Source of the DNA: Prolixibacteraceae bacterium
GTDB taxonomy: Bacteria; Bacteroidota; Bacteroidia; Bacteroidales; Prolixibacteraceae
DNA: 9,760 nucleotides
Assembly: GCA_009782655.1 (NCBI GenBank)
Contig: WRIQ01000029.1
Coordinates: 1-9,760 of the forward strand
Direction of reading: 5' to 3'
Below, one piece after another: positions 1 through 7,509 of this stretch. Within the stretch, counting starts at the first letter, position 1, and every line of letters begins with the position of its first letter. The position numbers and the translations under genes were made by a program. The notes under the pieces were generated by a model. It ran no database searches. It was not told the origin of the DNA and saw nothing but the letters and a program-made list of their open reading frames with translations.

Positions 1-431
1 CAGAAACGGTTAATCTTGACGTGCGAATAGAAGAACTGTTTGATTTTATAGACGGTAATGTTATTTCTGCCGGCTCTGCACATTATGACGACGACAGAGA
101 ACGTGACGATGATGGTGATATAGATATAACATTGCGATACAGCTTTTTTGTGAAAACGGGAAGAATCACGACAGATAAAGGCGAAACCTATACCTTGAAG
201 TTTTTCAGCGACCTTATGAGAAACTCACAAAGAATTGGGAACTCATATAACTATACAATGGACGAACAGGATGAAGGACTTGGAATTTCGGAATTGCGTG
301 TCATACGCGAAAGCGACAAGGCGGAGTTTGTGATAGGCGATTTTAGGGCGGTAAATCCGAAAGCTATAATACACACGTTCAGATATAATCAAGAAACATT
401 GGATAAAATGAAGGAAGAACCGGGAGAATAG
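1..431 (+). CDS. Unrecognised acidic protein, C-terminal part (cut by left edge)
   Basis: The reading frame is open to the left edge (complete codons from position 3) and stops with TAG at 429-431, so this is most likely the end of a longer gene. A GTG at 21 could be a start, but nothing favours it over a continuing frame. The visible protein, about 142 residues, has no signal peptide or membrane segment. A strongly acidic stretch (DDDRERDDDGDIDI) lies near residues 23-36 counted from the GTG, followed by alternating hydrophobic and charged residues that suggest beta strands (for example ITLRYSFFV and KAEFVIGDF). I do not recognise the family and assign no function. The frame is directly followed, in phase, by a decayed transposase fragment, so the natural C-terminus may have been altered by an insertion. 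Confidence 0.55.
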   Translation, partial: ETVNLDVRIEELFDFIDGNVISAGSAHYDDDRERDDDGDIDITLRYSFFVKTGRITTDKGETYTLKFFSDLMRNSQRIGNSYNYTMDEQDEGLGISELRVIRESDKAEFVIGDFRAVNPKAIIHTFRYNQETLDKMKEEPGE

Positions 432-632
432 GTTCGTTGTTTCATAAAAGAAAATCCTGATGCGTATTTGCGGGAAATTGCAGAAGTGTTCAATTGCACA
501 AATCATGCCGTTGAAATCGAGTTAATGGCTAAGGAAGGGAATTTCACGCTTTGCAAAAAACAATATTGCGGGCTGAATAAGGAATTGACCGAGTTATATG
601 AACAGTTATCGGGGTTTATTGCTGTTATATAA
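432..632 (+). pseudogene. IS630-type transposase N-terminal remnant
   Basis: Translated in the same phase as the preceding frame, directly after its TAG, this stretch reads FIKENPDAYLREIAEVFNC near 441-497. That resembles the helix-turn-helix start of IS630-family transposases (ENPDAYLxEIAexF pattern). The downstream part (KKQYCGLNKELTELYEQLSG) still resembles the usual linker but looks eroded. The frame ends at TAA 630-632, before any DDE catalytic domain. There is no start codon at the expected place, and no terminal inverted repeats are visible. It is therefore a dead fragment of an insertion sequence rather than a gene. The family call rests on recognition of the N-terminal pattern only. 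Confidence 0.6.
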
Positions 633-3126
633 ACTTTATAAAAAGTTGGGTAAAAGGGTTGGAAAATCGGGAAATGTTTAGTAGATTATGCCAAACGAGT
701 TGCGTAGATTGAATATAAAACGGGAGATTACAATACATGAAAAAAATCGGGATTACTGTGCTTGCTTTATTGCTTGTCCTCGCGATGAGCGGTTGTTTCG
801 GATTTGTCGATAAAATCGCAATCCACCCATCGTCGTCGAAGGTTTTTCCCTCGTAATGGTCTTTATAATCCTGTTCCTGTGTGCGCACCAAATCGAAAGG
901 TTTCATTTCCAGTTTCTCCAGCAAGTTGCGCAACACATCTTCCGAAATCCCGTCTTTCATATAATTTCGTATTTCGGTTTGAATTTCCCTTTTCTCCAAG
1001 TATTGAAGCGCCGCGCGGCTTTTTGCACAACGCGAATTGTGATATATCTCCATAACAATTTTGTGTTTGTTTTTCAGATAGTTATAGTAATCTTCCTGTG
1101 CGCGAAATCTCACGCCGCTGTCCGAAGATTGGTAATGATTTGACAAATCGGGATCGAGAATGCGGGCTTTTGCATTGTCGCGGAGCTGCATAGCAAGCAT
1201 TTCGCGCAATTCCGACTGAATATCAGGGTCATAAATCGGAATGGCGATTTCCACGCGGCGATTCAAATTGCGGGGCATCCAGTCGGCCGAGCTGATGAAA
1301 TAGCGCGCATCGCCGCCATTGGCAAACACGAAAACCCGCGAATGTTCGAGATATTTGTCGACAATACTGATACATTTTATGTTCTCGCTCAGGTTTTTAA
1401 TGCCAGTTTTTATGCCGGAAATTCCCCTTACAATGAGTTGAATTTTCACGCCGGCTTGCGAAGCTTCATACAAAGCATTCATCATAGGCAGGTCTATCAG
1501 GCTGTTCATTTTCAAAATCATCCACGCTTCTTTTCCGGCGCGTGCGTTTTTAATCTCTTTCCGTATCAGCTTCATGAAAGTTTTGCGCATCTGAAACGGG
1601 CTAACAATCACACATTCATACTTGAAATGCTCGTAATTGTGTTTCAGAAATTCGAATACTTTGGCTACCTCATTGGCAATGCGCGGATCGGAAGTCAGCA
1701 GGCCGTCATCGGCATAAATTCGCGCCGTTCCTTCGTGGAAATTTCCGGTTCCGATGTATGCGTAGTTGCGAAACCCGTGTCCTTCGGCGCGCTTAATCCA
1801 CGCCAGTTTGCTATGCACTTTTAACCCGGGGATTCCGTTTATCACGTTGGCGCCTTCGTCCTGTAACTTTCCCGACCAAAAGATGTTGTATTCCTCGTCG
1901 AAACGCGCCAATAGCTCAATCGCCACGGTCACTTTTTTGCCGTTGCGAACCGCATTCAGTAAGGCATTTACCACTTTTGAGTCGGGCGCCACGCGGTAGA
2001 TGGTGATCCCAATCTCCTCGACCTGAGGGTCGATAGCCGCTTCGCGCAGCAGATCAATGAAATGGCTGAATTTTTCATACGGATAATGCAGCATCACGTC
2101 CTTACGGCGCAAAACCTTGAGGATACTCGAATATGGACGTAAATCCCTGTGGGTCAACGGCGGTAATTTGGGGTAATAGTGATTTGATTTTCCTATTTCG
2201 GGGAAATCCATGAAATCCTTGTGGTTACGGTAGCGACCTCCGCGAACGACATTTTCCTCATCGTCGATTTTCATTTTTTTCAGAATGAATTTCAGCATGT
2301 CGTCGGGCATTTGATTGTCGTAAATCAACCTGACCGGCCGTCCTATTTTTCTTTTTTTCAGTCCGGCCTCCATCTTCTCGACAAACGATTTTGAAATATC
2401 GTCGTCGATATCAATTTCGGCATCGCGGGTGACTTTCATCGAATAGGCTTCATATTTATCATAATCAAAATAAAAGAAAAGGTCATCGAAACAGAACCGG
2501 ATAATATCGTCGAGCAGGATGATATATTTTCGCTCGCCATCGCCGGGCAACACCAGAAAACGGGAAACCGAGCGGCTGGGAATGCGTATCAGCGAATATG
2601 CCACATCGCCGAATTCGTTCTGCTGCGAAAGCTTGACCGCCAGATACGCAGACCTGTCGCGCAAATAGGGAAACGGCGTCTTCCGCGAAAGCATGATTGG
2701 CACCAGATTGGGTAAAACTTTCTCTTGGAAATATTTCCGAACAATGACGCCCTGCTGCGAAGAAAGTTCTTTTTCGTTGATAACAAAAATATTTTCGTCC
2801 CGCAACTCGTTCATGATCTGAGAGAAAATTTGCTGAAAATCTGTTTGTTGCGATGAAACTATCTCGGTGATTTTTTTAAGCAATTCTTCGGGAGTGAGCT
2901 TCCCCAGCGACAGGTCTTCGTCGATGCCGAAATCGATCATTCGTTTCACCGTAGCTACCCGAACCCTGAAAAATTCGTCGAGGTTGTTGGAGAAAATGCC
3001 CAGAAAGCGAATGCGCTCAAACAGCGGCGTCGCCGGATCTTTGGCTTCCTGCAAAACGCGTTCGTTGAACGAGAGCCAACTGATCTCCCTGTTGATGAAG
3101 TTTCCATCGGAATTTATTTTCTGCAT
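625..3126 (-). CDS. ppk: Polyphosphate kinase fused to truncated ArsC/Spx-like domain
   Basis: PPK1 makes long-chain polyphosphate from ATP, reversibly, through a phosphohistidine. With the ATG at 3126 the protein has 833 residues, and the PPK part (about 1-690) matches the roughly 690-residue length of E. coli PPK. The N-terminal domain opens with REISWLSFNERVLQEA. The autophosphorylated histidine is H438 (GLKVHSKL) and the second catalytic histidine is H595 (LEHSRVF), each three residues from the E. coli positions 435 and 592. This agreement favours the ATG over a TTG at 3186 that would add 20 residues. With no stop codon, the frame continues into MEIYHNSRCAKSRAAL (692 on), a thioredoxin-fold ArsC-like domain with candidate catalytic Cys700. 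Homology ends at NPK (777). The usual RPIVV/cis-proline strand is missing and 56 unrelated residues follow. PPK is probably active; the ArsC part probably is not. Confidence 0.9.
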   Translation of the reverse strand: MQKINSDGNFINREISWLSFNERVLQEAKDPATPLFERIRFLGIFSNNLDEFFRVRVATVKRMIDFGIDEDLSLGKLTPEELLKKITEIVSSQQTDFQQIFSQIMNELRDENIFVINEKELSSQQGVIVRKYFQEKVLPNLVPIMLSRKTPFPYLRDRSAYLAVKLSQQNEFGDVAYSLIRIPSRSVSRFLVLPGDGERKYIILLDDIIRFCFDDLFFYFDYDKYEAYSMKVTRDAEIDIDDDISKSFVEKMEAGLKKRKIGRPVRLIYDNQMPDDMLKFILKKMKIDDEENVVRGGRYRNHKDFMDFPEIGKSNHYYPKLPPLTHRDLRPYSSILKVLRRKDVMLHYPYEKFSHFIDLLREAAIDPQVEEIGITIYRVAPDSKVVNALLNAVRNGKKVTVAIELLARFDEEYNIFWSGKLQDEGANVINGIPGLKVHSKLAWIKRAEGHGFRNYAYIGTGNFHEGTARIYADDGLLTSDPRIANEVAKVFEFLKHNYEHFKYECVIVSPFQMRKTFMKLIRKEIKNARAGKEAWMILKMNSLIDLPMMNALYEASQAGVKIQLIVRGISGIKTGIKNLSENIKCISIVDKYLEHSRVFVFANGGDARYFISSADWMPRNLNRRVEIAIPIYDPDIQSELREMLAMQLRDNAKARILDPDLSNHYQSSDSGVRFRAQEDYYNYLKNKHKIVMEIYHNSRCAKSRAALQYLEKREIQTEIRNYMKDGISEDVLRNLLEKLEMKPFDLVRTQEQDYKDHYEGKTFDDDGWIAILSTNPKQPLIARTSNKASTVIPIFFMYCNLPFYIQSTQLVWHNLLNISRFSNPFTQLFIKFI
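737..856 (+). pseudogene. Truncated lipoprotein start running into antisense arsC sequence
   Basis: An ATG at 737 opens a 39-codon frame ending at TAA 854-856. Its first 20 residues are a textbook lipoprotein signal peptide: MKK, a hydrophobic core (GITVLALLLVLA), then the lipobox-like AMSGC with the cysteine at residue 20. A purine-rich GGGAG lies about 10 nt upstream of the ATG. From about position 796 onward the DNA is the complement of conserved ArsC-domain codons (minus-strand reading WIAILSTNPK), so the remaining residues are almost certainly not the original protein. I infer that the 5' end of a lipoprotein gene was joined to the 3' end of the ppk-arsC gene by a deletion or insertion. 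A real 39-residue lipoprotein is possible but less likely. Confidence 0.45.
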
Positions 3127-3190
3127 GTCGTATTGTTTTGGTTTGCTGTACGCTTCGGGGCTAAAATAGTTAAATTCATTAATCAAACGC

Positions 3191-3209
3191 CATTTTCAGC
3201 AGGAAAATG
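3191..3209. repeat. Inverted repeat between prfB and ppk
   Basis: CATTTTC (3191-3197) and GAAAATG (3203-3209) are perfect 7-base complements around a 5-base loop. The site lies in the 177 bases between the prfB stop and the chosen ppk start. The stem is AT-rich and no T-tract follows on the minus strand, so it is a poor intrinsic terminator. It could instead be a weak hairpin in the ppk leader or an operator. No clear Bacteroidota promoter was found in this gap, so ppk may be partly transcribed by readthrough from prfB. Confidence 0.3.
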
Positions 3210-3303
3210 AAAAGGAGCCGACAAGGTATACCTGAGTTATCTCAAATTTTCCATTCGTAACACGTTTTCAGGTAAAATTCCGCAAAACAATGCGTCGTGT
3301 GAA

Positions 3304-4417
3304 TTATTCGCCGCCAAATTCCATCAGGTAGGCTTTGATAAAACCGTCAATGCCGCCATCGAGAACAGCTTGTGCATTGGAAGTTTCGAATCCGGTGCGT
3401 ACGTCTTTCACCATTTTATAAGGTTGCAACACGTAAGAACGGATTTGGCTACCCCATTCTATTCTTTTCTTATTGGACTCTATTTCAGCTACTTTTTCGC
3501 GCCTTTTGCGGAGTTCAATTTCGTACAACTGCGATTTTAGTAAACGCAGGGCATTTTCCTTGTTCCCCAATTGTGAGCGACTTTCGGTGTTTCCAATCAC
3601 AATTTCTTCCGTTTTGCCCGTTGTTTCGTCCTGGTATTTATAATGCAGGCGCACACCGGTTTCTACCTTGTTTACGTTTTGACCGCCCGCTCCCGACGAC
3701 CGGAATGTATCCCAGCTCAGATTGGCCGGGTTGATTTCAATCTCGATGGTGTCGTCGATCAGCGGAACCACCGAAACCGAGGTGAAAGAAGTTTGCCGCT
3801 TGTTTTGCGCATTGAAAGGCGAAAGACGCACCAAACGGTGAACGCCGTTTTCGCTTTTGAGGTATCCATAGGCGTATTCGCCTTCAAATTCGAGCGTCAC
3901 GCTTTTCACGCCGGCTTCGTCGCCGGGCAGGATGTCCATGATTTTAATCTGATATCCACGCTGTTCGCCCCAACGGCTGTACATACGCAGGAGCATGTCT
4001 GCCCAGTCGTTGCTCTCGGTACCGCCGGCGCCCGCATTGATGCGCATCACAGCGCCCAGACGATCTTCTTCGTTGCGCAACATGTTTTTGGCTTCCAGCG
4101 CTTCAACCGCCTCAAGGGTTTCGCCATATGCCGCGGTAATTTCATCATCGGCGCCTTCGCCGGTTTCGAAAAAATCAAATAATACCGACAAATCGTCCAC
4201 CATGCCGCTGACAGCAACAAAGCCTTCCGTCCACACTTTTATGGAACGTATCCTCCGCATCTGTTCTTCCGCTTGTTTGGGGTTTTCCCAAAAACCGGGG
4301 TCTTGTGTTTTTAATTCCTCTTCGTGAAGTTGTAAAAGTTTAGCATCGTAGTCAAAGATGCCTCCTCAACGCATCCCGACGTTGTACAAGATCGACGATC
4401 TGTTCTCTAAATACCAT
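3304..4417 (-). CDS. prfB: Peptide chain release factor 2 (programmed +1 frameshift)
   Basis: RF2 recognises UGA and UAA stop codons on the ribosome and triggers hydrolysis of peptidyl-tRNA. The gene starts at ATG 4415-4417 and reads 21 codons (MVFREQIVDLVQRRDALRRHL) to an in-frame TGA at 4352-4354. A +1 shift on CTT TGA C continues the frame as DYDAKLLQLHEEEL and so on to TAA 3304-3306. The complete protein is 370 residues, against 365 in E. coli. The stop-codon-reading tripeptide SPF is at about 199-201 (LVRLSPFNAQ), and the catalytic GGQ is at about 244-246 (SSGAGGQNVNK), with the expected spacing. Read without the shift, only a 318-residue fragment starting at an internal Met (4260) would be predicted, which is not the real start. 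The LytTR regulator gene ends 95 nt upstream. Confidence 0.96.
4351..4366 (-). promoter_or_regulatory. prfB programmed +1 frameshift site with internal Shine-Dalgarno
   Basis: The minus strand reads AGG AGG CAT CTT TGA C. This is the classical RF2 autoregulation signal: an SD-like AGGAGG (4361-4366) three bases ahead of the slippery CTT, then the UGA followed by C, with the same spacing as in E. coli (AGG GGG TAT CTT TGA C). When RF2 is scarce the ribosome pauses at UGA, and pairing of the SD with 16S rRNA helps push it into the +1 frame. When RF2 is abundant, translation ends after 21 codons. Confidence 0.95.
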
Positions 4418-4512
4418 AATATTGTTTTTTATATCGGCGGCGAAAATAATAAGAAAAACTGGAAACAACCATTTTGCCAGCAAATCGCTTGTAAGTGGAT
4501 TTTTCTGATACG

Positions 4513-5265
4513 CTAAAAATTCAATCGCCCTTTCAGATTTTTGTATCCGGTTTTGCTCACTTTCAATTTTGTTTTGTCATGCAAGATAGCTATATATGAT
4601 TCTTTTTCATACTGTTGCAGTTGCGATATCTGGTCGACGCGGACTATAAACGAGCGATGGATGCGGACAAAATTGTGCGGATCCAGCGATTTCTCGAAAA
4701 ACTGCATGGTTTTCTGTTTCATATAGCGGCCATCGCGAGTATAGATCATCACATAATCGTCCATTGATTCGATGTAACGAATCTGGTCGACGGGGATAAT
4801 GTGTATTTTGTGCCTGTCTTTCACCACCACACGGTCGAGGTATTCGTCTTTGAGATAGTTGGTTATCTTATCGATGATGTTCTCTGTTTCGGGTTGTTTT
4901 TCAATTTTTTCTTTCACTTTGTCGATAGCCCCAAACAACCGGTCTTTCGAAAAAGGTTTGAGCAGATAATCGGCTGCGTTGTAGTCAAAAGCTTTCAGTG
5001 CGTACTGGTCGTAGGCGGTGCAAAAGATTATTTCGGGGCGGTGTTCGAGCAGTTCGAGCATTTCGAAGCCGGTGATCTTGGGCATTTGAATGTCGAGAAA
5101 AATCAGGTCGGGTTTCTGCTCGTTGATGGCTTTCACACCTTCGAAGCCGTTTTCACATTCGGCGAGAATTTCGACGTCATCGCGTTGCTTAAGGTACGAG
5201 CGCAGCAGGTTGCGCGCCAGTTCTTCGTCTTCCACAATGACGGTTTTTATTTTTTTATCCTCCAT
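4513..5265 (-). CDS. LytTR-family response regulator
   Basis: This cytoplasmic DNA-binding protein of 250 residues is the output half of a two-component system. An N-terminal receiver domain (about 6-120) has the acidic pocket (VEDEE, 11-15), the phosphoacceptor Asp58 in FLDIQMP, Thr83 in FCTAYD and Lys103 in YLLKPF. A linker of about 20 residues follows, then a LytTR DNA-binding domain (about 143-247) with the typical IRYIES and FVRIHRSFIV segments. LytTR domains bind direct repeats rather than palindromes. The ATG at 5263-5265 lies 5 nt after the stop of the sensor kinase gene, which implies translational coupling and a cognate pair. It is the last gene of the four-gene operon; no convincing terminator was seen after it. 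Confidence 0.95.
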   Translation of the reverse strand: MEDKKIKTVIVEDEELARNLLRSYLKQRDDVEILAECENGFEGVKAINEQKPDLIFLDIQMPKITGFEMLELLEHRPEIIFCTAYDQYALKAFDYNAADYLLKPFSKDRLFGAIDKVKEKIEKQPETENIIDKITNYLKDEYLDRVVVKDRHKIHIIPVDQIRYIESMDDYVMIYTRDGRYMKQKTMQFFEKSLDPHNFVRIHRSFIVRVDQISQLQQYEKESYIAILHDKTKLKVSKTGYKNLKGRLNF

Positions 5266-5270
5266 ATCGG

Positions 5271-6311
5271 TTAATTTTGCGGAATGGTTAATGTAACTTT
5301 AAATGTATTTTTGTTGTCTTCAACTTTCAAAAGTAAGGGATTCCCGAAAATTATCTGCAACCGGTCGCGAATATTCCGTAGTCCGATTCCCTCGCCTTTT
5401 TTTGCCACCGCATTGGGGTCGTATGAATTTTCGACCGAAATTTTTAGCATCCCGTCCTTACAGATGGCGACCGTAATGATATCGACGGGCGAAGTAGCTT
5501 CGTAAACGCCGTATTTGATGGCGTTTTCATAAATCGGCTGGAGCAGCATGTTGGGAATAAATGCATCGTAACATTTCTCGTCGACATCAAAAACGGGCTG
5601 CAATTTACTGCCGAACCGGACTTTTTCGATGGCCATATAGAGTTGGTTATTCTGAAATTCTTCGCCGAAAGGCACTTTTTCGCTCTGATCATGTTTCAGA
5701 GAATAGCGCATCAGATTCGAAAGGTTGATAACCATTTCCTGCGCTTTGGCCGGATCGGACATGGTCAACGACGAAATGCTGTTCAGGCTGTTGAACAGGA
5801 AGTGTGGGTTTATCTGCGATTTCAGAGCGTGTAGTTCGGCTTCCTTCACCAACGATTTAAGCTCGCTCTCGCGCGTTACTTTTTCCTTAAAATTCTGATA
5901 GTAAACTATGACCATATAAAAAAGCACAAACATGGCGTAGAGCAGGTAGCCGCTGAAAAAGTTCGACCATGTGCTTGAAACCGTATAGTCTGCGAGTTCG
6001 GGGACGAGCATTTTTACAACCACCGACGAGGCATATACCCAAATGAAATTGAGGATGGTTGCCACCAAAAGATGTATGAGCAAAAGGCTCCAGATACTAT
6101 AATTTTCGGGCGTGTTGTACTGCACAACATACCAGATGCTTAGCCCTAAAGCGGCATATAAAGTAAAATTCACCAACGAAAAAACAAGCGCAAGGCCAAA
6201 CGGCGTGTTGTAGGAATTCCACATTATCATCGCATTCCCGAATGTCACAAAAATCCAGAATATTCCGTACAAAAGCAGATATTTCAGGTTCGATAATAAA
6301 GGATGTTTCAT
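5271..6311 (-). CDS. LytS/YehU-type sensor histidine kinase
   Basis: This is a membrane sensor kinase of 346 residues. Four hydrophobic segments (about 9-30, 38-64, 72-98 and 117-138) form the input domain, which has no large extracytoplasmic loop and so probably senses within the membrane or through a partner. A helical linker leads to the His_kinase signature (PF06580 type) LKSQINPHFLFNSLNSISSL, with phosphoacceptor His170. The ATPase domain has the N box (QPIYENAIKYG, about 258-268) and the G box (GEGIGLRNIRDRL, about 306-318). The gene starts 5 nt after the LiaF-like gene and ends 5 nt before the LytTR regulator gene. The tight spacing supports one signalling unit in which the LiaF-like proteins are candidate partners of the kinase. 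Confidence 0.94.
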   Translation of the reverse strand: MKHPLLSNLKYLLLYGIFWIFVTFGNAMIMWNSYNTPFGLALVFSLVNFTLYAALGLSIWYVVQYNTPENYSIWSLLLIHLLVATILNFIWVYASSVVVKMLVPELADYTVSSTWSNFFSGYLLYAMFVLFYMVIVYYQNFKEKVTRESELKSLVKEAELHALKSQINPHFLFNSLNSISSLTMSDPAKAQEMVINLSNLMRYSLKHDQSEKVPFGEEFQNNQLYMAIEKVRFGSKLQPVFDVDEKCYDAFIPNMLLQPIYENAIKYGVYEATSPVDIITVAICKDGMLKISVENSYDPNAVAKKGEGIGLRNIRDRLQIIFGNPLLLKVEDNKNTFKVTLTIPQN

Positions 6312-6316
6312 CTGTG

Positions 6317-7063
6317 TTATTTGCCTTCGCGACTGTAAATGTTTTTGATTTCGATGCCGCCAAACAGCACCATTCCTCTAATAATCAGTATATTTGACAA
6401 ATCGCCGGTTTCCAACATTCCTTTACCCCGCTTATCGTTGAATGAGCCGAACAATGTCGACACTTCATTTTTGACAGTACAGTCGGGCGGAATTTTAAAG
6501 CTTGTACCGCCGAAAATAGTCATACATTCGATAATAGCGCCTTGGGGCGCAAGTTGCGCAGTCCGCAAATCGTAGTCGGAACCGCCGAAGACGGCCATGC
6601 TCTCGCCGCCCATGAAATTCTGCGAATTGATAACGACTTCGCGGTTTCCGAAAATCACAAAATCGTCGAAATAGTCGATATTTCTTCCGCCTTTGTTCAG
6701 GAGCTTCTCCTTTCTGCGCGACCCTTGGTTGACAAGCAGAGTCACGCCCGACAAAACCAATAGCAACGGAAAAAACAGCCGCCTGAACTTTTCAGAAATA
6801 TCCCAAACATCGGGAATCAAAAAAACGGCGCCTATCAAAACCAGTATCCATCCCGATGTTTGCCGCTTGCCGACCAGCAAAATGGTACCGATGATTATCA
6901 GCAACATTTGCCACGAAATGAACAGGTTTTGCAAAAATGGCGGCAAAATACCCAACCTGTTGAACATCCACCCGACACCTATGAAAATTAATACAATACC
7001 CAGAATCAACCTCCGGTTTCCCAAGTGATGTTCCTGCTTCTCTTTATGGTCTTTTTTTTCCAT
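6317..7063 (-). CDS. LiaF-like membrane protein (four helices plus FGG-repeat C-domain)
   Basis: The ATG at 7061-7063 gives 248 residues; a TTG at 7084 would add seven. After a charged N-terminus come four hydrophobic segments (about 18-34, 50-66, 71-85 and 96-112), then a cytoplasmic-looking C-terminal domain. That domain carries five spaced FG or FGG turns (VIFGN, AVFGG, TIFGG, TLFGS, VLFGG, at about 136-236), the pattern of the LiaF C-terminal domain. In Firmicutes LiaF inhibits the LiaS/LiaR envelope-stress system. Here the gene lies 5 nt upstream of a LytS-type kinase gene, so I infer a similar inhibitory or sensing role with a different kind of two-component partner. Its membrane part is clearly related to the preceding small gene (shared ISW/FSW, ILLV/ILVA and GWIL segments). 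Confidence 0.85.
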   Translation of the reverse strand: MEKKDHKEKQEHHLGNRRLILGIVLIFIGVGWMFNRLGILPPFLQNLFISWQMLLIIIGTILLVGKRQTSGWILVLIGAVFLIPDVWDISEKFRRLFFPLLLVLSGVTLLVNQGSRRKEKLLNKGGRNIDYFDDFVIFGNREVVINSQNFMGGESMAVFGGSDYDLRTAQLAPQGAIIECMTIFGGTSFKIPPDCTVKNEVSTLFGSFNDKRGKGMLETGDLSNILIIRGMVLFGGIEIKNIYSREGK

Positions 7064-7136
7064 GCTAAAATCTTTATAACCCAATATTATTTATTACGGC
7101 AAAACCTTGGATGGTCATATATCCGCCATCAGGCAG

Positions 7137-7499
7137 TTACAAACGCCGCACGATGATATAAACGCCCACGGCAATAATCGCCAGTGGGAAGAATAATCCC
7201 GACGTGAGAAAAGTAATTTTCGGGAAAATCAGCGGCAGAAGAAAAAAGCCTCCCAAACCCGCCAATATCCAGCCGACGGTTTTTCTGTTCGCTACCAGAA
7301 TCAATCCCACAATCAGCAAAACCATGGGCCACGAGAAAATAATCCGCCCCAGCTTGTTGAACATCCGGGTAAACGGCTCGAACAGCACAAAAAAGTTGAT
7401 GTTCACACCAACCTCTTTTAAAATCCAAAAAGAGCCTACGATTATCAGAATGACGGCGATGACCAAACTCGAACTGTCTTTTTTTACTTTAGTTCCCAT
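7137..7499 (-). CDS. Small LiaI/LiaF-type membrane protein
   Basis: The ATG at 7497-7499 gives 120 residues, almost all membrane: hydrophobic segments at about 11-29, 53-70, 75-91 and 100-117, with a basic start (MGTKVKKD) and a basic end (RRL). It aligns along its length with the membrane part of the next gene (IIFSWPMVLLIVGLILVANR against LFISWQMLLIIIGTILLVGK), so the two probably arose by tandem duplication, and this one lacks the FGG-repeat domain. It is the first gene of the operon and lies 73 nt upstream of the LiaF-like gene. A TTG at 7514 would add five residues. The function is inferred from context as a membrane partner of the LiaF-like protein or kinase. Confidence 0.8.
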   Translation of the reverse strand: MGTKVKKDSSSLVIAVILIIVGSFWILKEVGVNINFFVLFEPFTRMFNKLGRIIFSWPMVLLIVGLILVANRKTVGWILAGLGGFFLLPLIFPKITFLTSGLFFPLAIIAVGVYIIVRRL

Positions 7500-7509
7500 A
7501 TCTTTATAA

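Noticed and set aside
1342..1824. A 160-codon plus-strand frame
   Set aside because: It is antisense to the conserved catalytic half of ppk and has no recognisable motif.
3127..3186. TTG start extending PPK by 20 residues
   Set aside because: With the ATG at 3126 both catalytic histidines fall within three residues of the E. coli numbering, and the extension has no PPK similarity.
3643..4182. A 179-codon plus-strand frame
   Set aside because: It lies entirely antisense to conserved prfB sequence, including the SPF region.
4418..4512. Terminator for the LytTR operon before prfB
   Set aside because: Only 3-4 bp stems were found, without a T-tract. The promoter-like TATTTTCG there has a mismatch and no -33 partner.
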